Source of the DNA: 2-12-FULL-65-11 sp049679965
GTDB taxonomy: Bacteria; Acidobacteriota; Vicinamibacteria; Vicinamibacterales; CAVVIG01
Reading direction: 5' to 3'
Assembly (NCBI GenBank): GCA_049679965.1
Contig: JBAUGX010000220.1
Location: forward strand, 46,474-110,473
DNA length: 64,000 nucleotides
Below, piece after piece: positions 16,491 to 25,020 of the stretch. Position numbers and translations under genes: made by a program. The notes beneath the pieces are model-generated. The model did not search any database, was not told the DNA's origin, and saw only the letters and a list, made by a program, of their open reading frames with translations. Numbering within the stretch: position 1 is the first letter of the stretch; each line of letters opens with the position of its first letter.

Positions 16491-17443
16491 GCCGCCGACT
16501 CCTCCGCGGGAACGACCGCGACCGGCGCGAGGCGTTTGGCTGGACGCGCCATGCTCCAAATCAGGACCCGCGACAGCCCATTGACGACGAGCGTGATGAT
16601 GAACAGGACGAGGCCGATCTCGACGAGCGCGTTGAGATACAGGTCGTCGGAGGCCTCGGTGAACTCGTTCGCCAGGACGGCCGCCATCGTGTGCTGCGGC
16701 GCAAACAGCGACGCGGACACCTGGGGGTTGTTCCCAATCACCATCGTCACGGCCATGGTTTCGCCAAGCGCGCGGCCGAAGCCCAGCATGACGGCGCCGA
16801 TAATACCGGTGCGCGCGAAAAAGACCGCCGCGCGAATCGCTTCGAAGCGCGTGGCGCCCAGCGCATACGCACCCTCACGTTGCGCGACCGGCACCGACTT
16901 AAGCACCTCCCGCGCGACTGACGAGGTGAACGGCACGACCATGACCGCCAGGATCACGGCGGCCGTCAGCATGCCCACGCCGATCGGAGGGCCGGTGAAG
17001 AGCGGGACCTGCTTCAGCCAGTCCGGTGTCGCCACTTCGAGTGCCCGCACGGCCGGCACCAGGACAAAAATACCCCAGAGACCGTAGACAATCGAAGGAA
17101 TCGCCGCGAGAAGTTCCGTCAGGAAGACCAGCGGCTGGCGCAGGCGGGCGGGCGCAAGCTCGGAGATGAAAATCGCAATACCGATGGCGACCGGGGTCGC
17201 CAGCAGGAGCGCGAGGACCGATGAGTACAACGTGCCCCAGATGAACGGGAGCGCGCCGAACTCGCCGGCGACCGGGTCCCAGATCTCAGTCCCCCAGAAG
17301 CCCAGGCCGAACTTCTGGATCGACAACATCGACTGGCGCACCAACTCGTAGCCGATCGCGAAAACGATCAGGACGAGCGCGAGGGCAAACGCGCCCGTCC
17401 CGATCCGGAACCCGAGGTCTTTACCTTTACCGAACATGCCCAC
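16487..17443 (-). CDS. pstC: Phosphate ABC transporter permease PstC (operon 2)
   Basis: A 318-residue permease. Classical PstC features are LTELLAAIPSIVYGLWGIFVLVP and the EAA loop VLKSVPVAQREGAYALGAT, then GFGRALGETMAVTMVIGN. It starts at GTG 17443, where AGGA lies 8 bases upstream; ATG 17437 is the alternative. It would form the channel with the overlapping pstA, fed by the PstS encoded 30 bases upstream. Confidence 0.92.
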   Translation of the reverse strand: MGMFGKGKDLGFRIGTGAFALALVLIVFAIGYELVRQSMLSIQKFGLGFWGTEIWDPVAGEFGALPFIWGTLYSSVLALLLATPVAIGIAIFISELAPARLRQPLVFLTELLAAIPSIVYGLWGIFVLVPAVRALEVATPDWLKQVPLFTGPPIGVGMLTAAVILAVMVVPFTSSVAREVLKSVPVAQREGAYALGATRFEAIRAAVFFARTGIIGAVMLGFGRALGETMAVTMVIGNNPQVSASLFAPQHTMAAVLANEFTEASDDLYLNALVEIGLVLFIITLVVNGLSRVLIWSMARPAKRLAPVAVVPAEESAA

Positions 17444-17473
17444 TGATTTTATCCTGACGCGGGGACAAGGCCG

Positions 17474-18502
17474 TTATCCGATCTTGATCTTCGCCAGCGT
17501 GGCCATCTCGAGCTCCACGATGCTCGCCGGCAACGGTGCATAGCCCAGTTCCGTGGCGAACTTCTGACCGTCGGTCAGGGCCCACTTCATGAACTCCACC
17601 ATCGTCCTGGACTGGACCTTGTCCTTCGGATTCTCATAGAGCAGGATCCACGTGAACGATGCAATCGGATACACACCGGGGCCCGGCGCGTTCACAATCG
17701 AGACGCGGAAGTCGGCCGGCATGGCTGCAGTCGCCGCCGCCGCCGCCGCCGTCACGGATGCCACCGAAGACTTCACAAACTCGCCGGCCATGTTCTGGAC
17801 GCTGCCGTAGTTGATCTTGCTCTGCAGCGCGTAGATGAGCTCGACGTATCCGATCGAGCCCGGGGTCTGCGTCACCAGACCGGCCACGCCTTCGTTGCCC
17901 TTGCCGCCGACGCCCGCCGGCCAGTTGACGGCCGTGGCGACGCCAACCCTCGTCTTCCACTCGGGCGATATCTTCGCCAGGTAGTCCACCCAGATGTAGC
18001 TCGTGCCCGAGGCATCGGACCGGTGAACAACGGTGACGGCGCTACCCGGAAAGTTGACGCCTGGATTCAGCTTCGCGATCGCCGGGTCGTTCCATGTGGT
18101 GATCTTGCCGAGGAAGATGTCGGCCAACACCTGTCCCGTGAACTTGAGCTCAACGTTGACACCCGGGATGTTGTAGATGGGGACCACGCCGCCAAGCACT
18201 GTCGGAAGATGGTGCACTTTGCCGGCGGCAGCGACCAACTGGTCGCTGGTCATCGGGCCGTCGGTCGCCCCGAAGAACACCGTCTGGGCCGTGAGCTGGC
18301 GAATGCCGCCGCCCGATCCAATCGACTGGTAGTTAATCTGCACGTTCGGGTGCAACTTGTTGTACTCGGAGAACCACTTCGAGTAGATGGGATACGGGAA
18401 CGTCGCGCCCGCTCCGTTGATCTGAATCGTCTGCGCGGCGACCGCGCCTGCCATGACCACGACCGCCGCGATCGTCGCGAGAACTTTGTGAATCGGCTTC
18501 AT
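17474..18502 (-). CDS. pstS: Periplasmic phosphate-binding protein PstS (operon 2)
   Basis: A 342-residue classical PstS: signal peptide 1-24 (cleaved at VAAQ), then INGAGATFPYPIYSKWF, the phosphate loop IGSGGGIRQLTAQTVFFGATDGPM, and VVHRSDASGTSYIWVDYL. It binds phosphate in the periplasm and delivers it to PstCA. The ATG at 18502 has a GTGGAGG ribosome site. It follows a porin gene, separated by a 54-base gap that holds a strong hairpin. Confidence 0.94.
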   Translation of the reverse strand: MKPIHKVLATIAAVVVMAGAVAAQTIQINGAGATFPYPIYSKWFSEYNKLHPNVQINYQSIGSGGGIRQLTAQTVFFGATDGPMTSDQLVAAAGKVHHLPTVLGGVVPIYNIPGVNVELKFTGQVLADIFLGKITTWNDPAIAKLNPGVNFPGSAVTVVHRSDASGTSYIWVDYLAKISPEWKTRVGVATAVNWPAGVGGKGNEGVAGLVTQTPGSIGYVELIYALQSKINYGSVQNMAGEFVKSSVASVTAAAAAATAAMPADFRVSIVNAPGPGVYPIASFTWILLYENPKDKVQSRTMVEFMKWALTDGQKFATELGYAPLPASIVELEMATLAKIKIG

Positions 18503-18524
18503 TGGAACAACCTCCACTTAAGTT

Positions 18525-18550
18525 AGGGCGGACCCGACAGGGTCCGCCCT
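18525..18550 (-). other. Perfect hairpin between porin gene and pstS
   Basis: Bases 18525-18535 pair perfectly with 18540-18550 (11 bp, stem AGGGCGGACCC) around a four-base loop. No T-tract follows in the direction of transcription. It is more likely an mRNA stability or processing element between porin and pstS, setting their ratio, than a full terminator. Confidence 0.6.
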
Positions 18551-18556
18551 GCATCC

Positions 18557-19813
18557 TCAGAAATTGAGCAACGCACGAATCGTGAACGTCTTGAACGTGG
18601 GTGTCGGAAGAAACGGACCGTTGGCGGTCAAACCCGGGTTGGTCTGCGTCGGGGCCGCCGTGCCGATCCCGCTGACGCCAACAAGCCCGCCGGTGGCATT
18701 GGGCACGCCCGGGCCCGTCGTGAGTCCGTCGAAGTCAAACATGATGGCCGTGGTCGCGCCGCCGGCCGGATGCGGGAACCAATACGCGATGCCGAGGACC
18801 ACACGGTTCCGCTCCTGCTGCTCGAAGGTCACCGTGTTGGTGCCCGTCGTGACGGGAATCGCCGTGCTCCGGGTGTCGGGGACGAGGTGGTCGTATCGGA
18901 CGAGTCCCTCCCACCCGAGGTTCCCGGCGCCTTGCTTCGGCACGGCCCAGATCGAGTAACCCTTGCCCTCCCGGTTGAAGGGGGTCCCGAGCGCCGTGCC
19001 CTGATCGTTGGCGATCATGTACTGGAACGCCGCGTTCACATACTGATGCTCGAACGTCACCGCGCCAATGAGTCGCTTCCGCTCGGAGTCCGTCTGGTAG
19101 CTGTCCTTGTCGTAGAAGACCGACGCACGCAAGCCGCGATAGAGCGGAGCCATCCTGGCAAACGGCCGGACCGTCACGCGAGTCCTCCACGCCTTCTGCT
19201 GGTTGGTCTCGGCCGCCTGGTAGTTCTCGCCGTTGTAGATGCCCGTGTGGACGTCGCCCCAGTTCGCCGGAAAGGTGTAGTGGAACGACGCGCCCCGGTC
19301 CGACGAGGACAGATAGCCGCCGCTTCGCTCGCCGAACACGGTGCCCTGGAACCGATAGCGGTAGATGCCTTCCTCGAAGTCGATCCACGGCGTCTGCTGC
19401 TGCCCGAATCGGACCCAGTTGGTTCGGCTGTTCTTGATCCAGTCGTCGAGGCTGAACTGCGCGTACGCGTACTTGATCCGCAACGGGTAACTGGTGCCGG
19501 CGACCAGGCCGGTGAGGTCCGGGCTGATCCGGTAGGAAATCAGGTGAGAGATGTTGCCGGTGACATTCAAGTACGTGCGGCCCACATTGAAGGCGCTTGG
19601 CGTGAAGTCCTGGCTGCAACCCGGGGTCGCCGCGCAATCAGCGGACGTGCCCTTCGGGCCGAGCATGTAGGTGTTGTCCAGGAACATCGTCATCCCGACC
19701 CGAAGGGACTGCGTGTCGTCAGGCGGCACGAATCCGGCGGCCGGTGTGACCTGAGCGGATACCGTGGCCGCAAGGAACACCATCGGGGCAATCAAGGCAA
19801 AAGTGCGTCGCAA
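18557..19813 (-). CDS. Outer-membrane porin, phosphate-selective (OprP/OprO-like) type
   Basis: About 418 residues: a signal peptide ending near VSAQ, a long run of alternating beta strands (for example NWVRFGQQQTPWIDFEEGIY, RASVFYDKDSYQ, NRVVLGIAYWF) and the terminal Phe (IRALLNF) expected of outer-membrane barrels. It is the first gene of the pst operon, so it probably admits phosphate or phosphate esters to the periplasm, like OprP. I choose TTG 19813 because AAGGAGG lies 5 bases before it; a GTG at 19828 would put that ribosome site inside the coding sequence. A double Pho-box-like repeat lies about 90-130 bases upstream. Confidence 0.82.
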   Translation of the reverse strand: MRRTFALIAPMVFLAATVSAQVTPAAGFVPPDDTQSLRVGMTMFLDNTYMLGPKGTSADCAATPGCSQDFTPSAFNVGRTYLNVTGNISHLISYRISPDLTGLVAGTSYPLRIKYAYAQFSLDDWIKNSRTNWVRFGQQQTPWIDFEEGIYRYRFQGTVFGERSGGYLSSSDRGASFHYTFPANWGDVHTGIYNGENYQAAETNQQKAWRTRVTVRPFARMAPLYRGLRASVFYDKDSYQTDSERKRLIGAVTFEHQYVNAAFQYMIANDQGTALGTPFNREGKGYSIWAVPKQGAGNLGWEGLVRYDHLVPDTRSTAIPVTTGTNTVTFEQQERNRVVLGIAYWFPHPAGGATTAIMFDFDGLTTGPGVPNATGGLVGVSGIGTAAPTQTNPGLTANGPFLPTPTFKTFTIRALLNF

Positions 19814-19900
19814 AGAAACCTCCTTCACTCACTCGATATCAATTCTGTGAACGTTGACTCGGCAACAGTAGCGGCGCGACATATCCGAGGTACTTCGCGT

Positions 19901-19947
19901 GTGTTACGTCGCTGTTAATTTCCCGTCGGCCGTAACGCCGCTGTAAA
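19901..19947. promoter_or_regulatory. Double Pho-box-like repeat upstream of the porin-pstSCA operon
   Basis: Two pairs of 7-mers are each spaced 11 bp: GTGTTAC (19901-19907) with CTGTTAA (19912-19918), and CCGTAAC (19930-19936) with CTGTAAA (19941-19947). Read towards the operon these are TTTACAG-N4-GTTACGG and TTAACAG-N4-GTAACAC. The 7+4 layout equals that of E. coli Pho boxes, and the gene-oriented words also fit the TTWACA repeats of Bacillus PhoP. Confidence 0.75.
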
Positions 19948-19971
19948 CGGCCGGGGCCGACGAGTCGGGCC

Positions 19972-20718
19972 TCAGGCTGCCCAGGATCCGTTGCGGTACA
20001 GCGTCAGGGCGATGTCGACGTTCGCCCGCAGCGTGCGCGCAATGGCGTCCCAGTTCTTCTCGCATCTGAGCAGGGTCTTCCACGAGTACAGATGCTTCGG
20101 CTTGTGGAAGTCGCTGTTGGCCACGTACGGGTAGTGCTTCAGGCTGGTCACCGAGAACAAGTCGTCCCGGTTGGCCGCCTCCCACACGTCGACAAGGTCC
20201 ACGAGCCGCTTGCGATGATCCCAGAGGTAGCAGGTGCTGATTTCGAACCGCCGGGTCGTGCGGTGGTGCGGGTGGCAAGCGATGCTAAACGCGCCCTGCC
20301 GGCGTATCTCGCGCAGGATGTCTTCCGCCGGCTGGTCGGCGCTGATGTACTCCTTGAGATTGAGCGCCACGATGTGCGAGTTCTTCCTGCTGCGGAGGTG
20401 ATTCTGGGTCACCTCGGCGCCGGGAATCACGAGCAGGTCGTACAGCTCCCTGGCCCGCCTGGCTTCAGCCGCGATGTCGGCCAGATAGGCGTCGAACCGC
20501 TTCTCGGTGACCGAACACTCACGCCGGCCGAGCGTCGCCAGTCGCGCGGCTCGGCCGAGCAGGTCGCGCTTCATCAAAATATGGTCGGTGATCGCGATGA
20601 CGTCGAAGCGCCCCGTCCGGCCGTACAGGTCCACGACCTCTCGCACCGACAGACGCCCGTCGCTCCACTGCGTGTGCACATGAAAGTCGCAGAGGAGGAA
20701 GGGTTCGTAGCCAGGCAT
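19972..20718 (-). CDS. PHP-domain phosphoesterase
   Basis: A 248-residue PHP (polymerase and histidinol phosphatase) domain protein. Metal-site motifs in order: CDFHVHTQWSDG at the N-terminus, IAITDH near 42, IPGAEVTQN near 100, CHPHH near 145 and NSDFHKP near 200. Members hydrolyse phosphate monoesters or cyclic phosphates with two or three metal ions. Insertions around TCYLWDHRKRLVDLVDVWEAANRDD resemble uncharacterised PHP proteins rather than histidinol phosphatase. It is translated one base after the glycosyltransferase upstream, so the two form a transcription unit, possibly under the box at 21541. Confidence 0.87.
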   Translation of the reverse strand: MPGYEPFLLCDFHVHTQWSDGRLSVREVVDLYGRTGRFDVIAITDHILMKRDLLGRAARLATLGRRECSVTEKRFDAYLADIAAEARRARELYDLLVIPGAEVTQNHLRSRKNSHIVALNLKEYISADQPAEDILREIRRQGAFSIACHPHHRTTRRFEISTCYLWDHRKRLVDLVDVWEAANRDDLFSVTSLKHYPYVANSDFHKPKHLYSWKTLLRCEKNWDAIARTLRANVDIALTLYRNGSWAA

Positions 20719-20719
20719 G

Positions 20720-21451
20720 TCAGGCCCTCACATCCAGATGTTCGCGATCAGAGGGACGATGGCGCAGGATCTCGGACCAAAAGTTTCGCACGTAGAGCCC
20801 GAAGACCTGGCGCTTCCCCATCGCTCGGTACCGCCGCGCCGACGTCCAGACCCAGCAGTCGAGGCAGACGGCGATGTTGCCGACCGGCGTCAGACGCCGG
20901 CCAAGGTTGGTGTCCTCGCCGTGGAAATCGATGCGGCGATCGAAACCGCCGATGCGGGCCAGCGGCTCGCGCCGCACCGCGAAGTTACCGCCGTAGAGAA
21001 TCGCACCGATCCCCAATAGGTGGTGCACGACCGCGTGGGTCGGCGGCGCCACCAGCATGTCGTACGCGCGAATCGCCGTGCGGCCACTCCAGTCCCAGTC
21101 GTAGAACCGGTACGGGCCCGTCACGGCGACGAGCGAGGCGCGATCGCGCAACCGCGCCTCCACCCGCTCGAGCCATCGGAGAGGCGCCCGGCAATCGGCG
21201 TCGACATACACCAGGACGTCGCCTTGCGCGATCCGCCGCGCGGTTTCCCGGGCCACGACCAGCCCCTTCTCCGGCTCGTCCACCACCCGGACGCCAGGCA
21301 CCGCGCGCGCAAGAGCGCCCGTCTCGTCGGTGCTCGCGTTGTTGACGACGATGATCTCGTCAGGGGGCCGGGTCTGGGCGAGGAGAGAAAAGAGACAAGC
21401 AGGCAGCAGGCGGGCTTCGTTGTAGGCACACACGATGGCGGTTATGGTCAC
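20720..21451 (-). CDS. Family 2 glycosyltransferase
   Basis: About 243 residues with a GT-A fold: TITAIVCAYNEARLLPACL, then EIIVVNNASTDET, VVARETARR, the DxD-type motif VYVDADCRAP and the acceptor loop DFHGEDTNLGRRL. It transfers a sugar from a nucleotide donor to an unknown acceptor; a short hydrophobic stretch near residues 140-155 suggests membrane association. GTG 21451 is the most natural start; a TTG at 21475 would add eight residues. The PHP gene follows immediately. It is divergent from ppk, with a triple Pho-box-like repeat between them. Confidence 0.85.
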   Translation of the reverse strand: MTITAIVCAYNEARLLPACLFSLLAQTRPPDEIIVVNNASTDETGALARAVPGVRVVDEPEKGLVVARETARRIAQGDVLVYVDADCRAPLRWLERVEARLRDRASLVAVTGPYRFYDWDWSGRTAIRAYDMLVAPPTHAVVHHLLGIGAILYGGNFAVRREPLARIGGFDRRIDFHGEDTNLGRRLTPVGNIAVCLDCWVWTSARRYRAMGKRQVFGLYVRNFWSEILRHRPSDREHLDVRA

Positions 21452-21540
21452 GCCCCGCTGTGCTCCCCTCCGCAACCCCCTGCCATTCCTCGTAGGGTAA
21501 CCGCCCGATGTAACCGCTCCGCGCCGATGGCCTCATATCG

Positions 21541-21569
21541 GTGTGACGAATGTGTAAAATCCGTGTTAA
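21541..21569. promoter_or_regulatory. Triple Pho-box-like repeat between glycosyltransferase and ppk
   Basis: Three 7-mers in exact 11-bp phase: GTGTGAC (21541-21547), GTGTAAA (21552-21558) and GTGTTAA (21563-21569). It lies 66 bases before the ppk start and 90 before the divergent glycosyltransferase start, so it could serve either. This is the longest phased array in the window. Confidence 0.75.
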
Positions 21570-21618
21570 ATGAAGAGCCGGAAAGCCCTGCGGTCCGCGA
21601 GACGCGAACTCCTCGCGG

Positions 21619-21624
21619 TACAAT
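21619..21624 (+). promoter_or_regulatory. -10-like element of ppk
   Basis: TACAAT lies 10 bases before the ppk ATG. As with phoB and the FAH-family gene, this suggests a transcript starting at or near the start codon. Confidence 0.4.
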
Positions 21625-21634
21625 TCCGCGGGCC

Positions 21635-23728
21635 ATGGACACACTTCAGGGCGCTCAGAATTTCCTCGCGGAGCCGGCGAACTCCGACACCGACCTGAGG
21701 GATCCTCGGCTGTACATCAACCGTGAGTTGAGTTGGCTGGCGTTCAACGAACGCGTGCTGGGACAGGCCCGCAACGAAGCCCATCCCCTCCTCGAGCGGG
21801 TGAAGTTTCTCGCGATTGCCGCCAATAATCTCGACGAGTTCTTCATGATTCGCGTCGCGACGCTCACGCGTCAGCATCGGATGGGCGTCGCCGCGTCTTC
21901 GCCCGACGGGCTCACGGTCGGCGAGCAACTGACGGCCGTCCGGGCCCGCGCCGAGCGGATGCTGCGAGACATCGAGGCGTGCTGGGCACGCGACCTGCGG
22001 CCGTTGCTCGCCGCGGCGAACGTCGCGTTTCTCGATCCGGCGCAATACTCAACGGCGGTGGCCCGCTATCTGGGGCAGTACTTCCGCGCCAGCGTCTATC
22101 CGGTTTTGACGCCGTTGGCCTTCGATCCCGGGCACCCCTTCCCCTACATCTCGAATCGCAGCAAGAGCTTCGCCGTGGTGGTCGAAGACCGGGGCGCGAC
22201 GAAGTTCGCCCGCGTGAAGGTGCCCGACGTGCTGCCGCGCTTCGTCCCGGTGCCCGCGTCGATCTCGGGCCGCGCGGGCCAGACGTTCGCCTTTCTCGAG
22301 GACGTGATCCATCTGAACCTCGGGGACCTGTTTCCCGGAACGACCATCCAGGGCGCCCACCTCTTTCGCATCATTCGCGACTCCGACATCGTGCTTCGCG
22401 AGGAGGAAGGTGAGGACCTGCTCGAGTCGGTGGATCGCAGCCTGAAGGAGATGCGTCACGGACCGATCACGCTGCTGCAGATCGACGCCGACATGCCGGA
22501 GCGCGTGGTCACGATCCTCATCGAGAATTTCGCACCGCACCAGCCCGTCGTGGTCCCGACCGGGACGCGCCTGGGCATCGCCGATTGGTTTGCGTTGACG
22601 CGAATCGAGCGGCCCGAACTGAAGGATGTGCCATTTGTGCCGAGCGTCATCTGGCGCGGCCTCGACCCTGAAGCGGTGTTCGACCGGATCAAGAACCGCG
22701 ACCAGCTGGTCCACCATCCCTTCGATTCGTTCGCGGCGGTCGAGACCTTCCTTGACGCGGCCGTCGAGGACCCGCATGTGGTGGCCATCAAGATCACACT
22801 CTATCGAGTCGGGGGCAATTCGCCCGTCATCGATCGCCTGATCGAAGCGGCCGACCGGGGCAAGCAGGTCGCCGTGCTCGTCGAGCTCAAGGCCCGCTTC
22901 GACGAGCGAAGCAACATCGAGTGGGCGACCCGGCTGGAAGAGGCTGGGGTGCACGTGGTCTACGGTCTGGTGAGTCTGAAGACGCACTGCAAGCTCTGCC
23001 TGGTCGTCCGCCAGGAGGGAGATCGCGTCGCGCGGTACGTGCACGTCGGCACCGGCAACTACAACCGGACCACAGCCTCGATCTACACGGACCTGGGCCT
23101 GTTCACCGCGAACGAGCAGATCGCGGCGGATGTGTCGGATCTGTTCAACTATCTGACCGGCTACTCGCGCCAGACCGAATACCGTACCTTGCTCGTGGCC
23201 CCCGTCGCGCTGCGTGAGCAGTTCACGGCGCTTGTGGATCGCGAAATCGCGCATGCGGCGGCCGGCCGGCCCGCGGGGATCATCATCAAGAACAACTCCA
23301 TCTCGGATCCCGACATCATCCGCCAGCTCTATCGCGCATCGCGCGCCGGGGTTCGAGTCGATGCGATCGTCCGGGGCATCTGCTGCCTCAGGCCGGGCAT
23401 TCCCGCCGTGAGCGACAGGATTCGGGTGCGATCGATTGTCGGGCGGTTCCTGGAGCACTCACGCATCTACTCGTTCGAGAACGGCGGCGACACCGAGATC
23501 TACATCGGCAGCGCCGACCTCATGGAGCGCAACCTCAACCGCCGCGTCGAGGCGTTGTGTCCGATCCTCGATCCGGAAGTCCGCCGCTACCTCCGGTTCG
23601 AGCTGCTCCCCACGTACTTGCGGGACGACACCAAGGCCACGGTCCTTGGACCGGACGGACGCTACCAGCGGATCCACGACACCAAAGCCGGTACGGTCGA
23701 TGCGCAGCACATCTTGATGTCTCGATGA
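21635..23728 (+). CDS. ppk1: Polyphosphate kinase 1
   Basis: A 697-residue PPK1, which polymerises the terminal phosphate of ATP into polyphosphate at the membrane. The N domain opens with YINRELSWLAFNERVL and LAIAANNLDEFFMIRVA; the catalytic C domains contain AVLVELKARFDERSNIEWA, LKTHCKLCLVVR (the His that is phosphorylated) and YVHVGTGNYNRTTA, then the second phospholipase-D-like half with RSIVGRFLEHSRIYSFENGG. Its length is normal for the family. ATG 21635 is chosen because upstream sequence shows no family similarity. It sits with SixA, CHAD and Ppx, forming a polyphosphate locus, and has a Pho-box-like array upstream. Confidence 0.96.
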   Translation: MDTLQGAQNFLAEPANSDTDLRDPRLYINRELSWLAFNERVLGQARNEAHPLLERVKFLAIAANNLDEFFMIRVATLTRQHRMGVAASSPDGLTVGEQLTAVRARAERMLRDIEACWARDLRPLLAAANVAFLDPAQYSTAVARYLGQYFRASVYPVLTPLAFDPGHPFPYISNRSKSFAVVVEDRGATKFARVKVPDVLPRFVPVPASISGRAGQTFAFLEDVIHLNLGDLFPGTTIQGAHLFRIIRDSDIVLREEEGEDLLESVDRSLKEMRHGPITLLQIDADMPERVVTILIENFAPHQPVVVPTGTRLGIADWFALTRIERPELKDVPFVPSVIWRGLDPEAVFDRIKNRDQLVHHPFDSFAAVETFLDAAVEDPHVVAIKITLYRVGGNSPVIDRLIEAADRGKQVAVLVELKARFDERSNIEWATRLEEAGVHVVYGLVSLKTHCKLCLVVRQEGDRVARYVHVGTGNYNRTTASIYTDLGLFTANEQIAADVSDLFNYLTGYSRQTEYRTLLVAPVALREQFTALVDREIAHAAAGRPAGIIIKNNSISDPDIIRQLYRASRAGVRVDAIVRGICCLRPGIPAVSDRIRVRSIVGRFLEHSRIYSFENGGDTEIYIGSADLMERNLNRRVEALCPILDPEVRRYLRFELLPTYLRDDTKATVLGPDGRYQRIHDTKAGTVDAQHILMSR

Positions 23729-23775
23729 TATCCACCCCTTCCGGCCCGGGTCCCGTGCTGTCGCTACTTGTTCCG

Positions 23776-23815
23776 TTAACCCACATTTAACCCGGCAGAC
23801 ACGAGCCGTTAACTT
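23776..23815. promoter_or_regulatory. Pho-box-like repeat upstream of orphan response regulator
   Basis: TTAACCC at 23776-23782 and again at 23787-23793 (11 bp apart), and TTAACTT at 23809-23815, 22 bp further, so all three share one helical phase. The array ends 27 bases before the ATG of the PhoB-type regulator, suggesting autoregulation or control by the other PhoB. Confidence 0.7.
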
Positions 23816-23842
23816 GCCTGTCGTACGGTGGGCCATTCTGTC

Positions 23843-24556
23843 ATGCCCACTCCACATCGCATCCTGATCGTCGAGGACGAACGCGACATCGCGGGCCTCA
23901 TCAAGCACACGCTCGAGCGCACGGGCGAAGCCAAGGCCGACATTGTGTCGAGCGGCGATGCCGCGCTCAAGGCGATGACCGAGCGGCCGCCGGATCTCGT
24001 CATCCTGGATCTCAACCTTCCGGTTCTCAGCGGTCTGGACGTCTGCCGGCATCTTCGTGCCCGCTCGGATCTCCGGCACGTCCCAATCATCATGTTGACC
24101 GCGCGCACGAGCGAAGACGACCGCGTCAGCGGTCTCGAGCTCGGCGCCGACGACTACATCACCAAGCCGTTCAGCCTGCGGGAGCTCACGGCACGCGTGC
24201 GGGCCGTGCTCCGGCGGACCGCGGCGCGCGACGAACAGCCCGCCACCGGGACGTATCGGGGCGAGCACATGAGTGCCGACTTCGACGCCGTGGCCGTGAC
24301 GGTCGACGGCGCTGCCATCCGGCTGACGCGTCGCGAGTTCGAATTGCTGCGGTATCTGGTCCAGAACAAGAACAGAGTGATCTCGCGCGATCGTCTGCTC
24401 GAGCGTGTGTGGGGCTACGACCGCCTGATCGAGACGCGCTCGGTCGATGTCCACGTCGGCCGCCTGCGGACGAAGCTCAGGACCGCAGGACGGCAGATCG
24501 AGACCGTCGTCGGCCTCGGATACCGCTTCGTGGACGAACAGCCGGCATCATCGTAG
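23843..24556 (+). CDS. Orphan PhoB/OmpR-type response regulator
   Basis: A 237-residue regulator. The receiver has LIVEDERD at the N-terminus, the phosphoacceptor in VILDLNLPVLSG and YITKPFSLRELTARV; the winged helix has LTRREFELLRYLVQNKNRV and RSVDVHVGRLRTKLR. No histidine kinase gene is beside it, so it may share PhoR or another sensor. I chose ATG 23843; a GTG at 23828 is also in frame. Located between ppk and the SixA/CHAD/Ppx genes, it probably controls phosphate or polyphosphate genes. Confidence 0.88.
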   Translation: MPTPHRILIVEDERDIAGLIKHTLERTGEAKADIVSSGDAALKAMTERPPDLVILDLNLPVLSGLDVCRHLRARSDLRHVPIIMLTARTSEDDRVSGLELGADDYITKPFSLRELTARVRAVLRRTAARDEQPATGTYRGEHMSADFDAVAVTVDGAAIRLTRREFELLRYLVQNKNRVISRDRLLERVWGYDRLIETRSVDVHVGRLRTKLRTAGRQIETVVGLGYRFVDEQPASS

Positions 24557-24580
24557 AATCTGCGGCGAGGAGCCATCCCA

Positions 24581-25015
24581 ATGCCGCAGACCCAGGACTT
24601 CAAGCACCACGCCCGTTTCTATCCGCCGTTTCACTTCTTCGTGATTCCCGTGCTCCTGCTCAACTTCCTGAACTCGGTGCGTCACCTCTGGTTGGACCCC
24701 AGGCAAGGCACGGTGTTCACCTTGATCGTGGCCGCGGCGGTCCTGATGCTCGGGTTCGCCTCTCGCCTGATGGCGCTGACGGCCCAGGACCGGATCATTC
24801 GGCTCGAGATGCGGCTGCGGCTCCGGGATCTCCTGCCGCCCGACCTGCGGAGTCGCATCGACGAGCTGACGCCTCAGCAACTCGTCGCGCTGCGCTTTGC
24901 CGGCGACGCGGAACTGCCGGATCTGGTCCGCGATGTGCTGGCGGGAAATCTGCCGACGCAGAAGAGCATCAAGCAGCGTGTCAAGAACTGGCAGGCGGAT
25001 CTCTTGCGGGTGTGA
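24581..25015 (+). CDS. Small two-helix membrane protein, DUF6526-like
   Basis: A 144-residue inner-membrane protein: FYPPFHFFVIPVLLLNFLNSV and GTVFTLIVAAAVLMLGFASR form two transmembrane helices, then a cytoplasmic helical domain (DRIIRLEMRLRLRDLLP, ELTPQQLVALRFAGDAEL). The pattern fits the uncharacterised family I know as DUF6526; no function is established. A GGCGAGGAGCC ribosome site precedes the ATG. It follows the orphan regulator by 24 bases and may be cotranscribed. Confidence 0.72.
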   Translation: MPQTQDFKHHARFYPPFHFFVIPVLLLNFLNSVRHLWLDPRQGTVFTLIVAAAVLMLGFASRLMALTAQDRIIRLEMRLRLRDLLPPDLRSRIDELTPQQLVALRFAGDAELPDLVRDVLAGNLPTQKSIKQRVKNWQADLLRV

Positions 25016-25020
25016 GGCGA

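Noticed and set aside
17720..17770. GCC-run (poly-Ala) in pstS operon 2 as a slippage or repeat-expansion site
   Set aside because: An Ala-rich stretch at this place is common in PstS proteins and the frame is intact.
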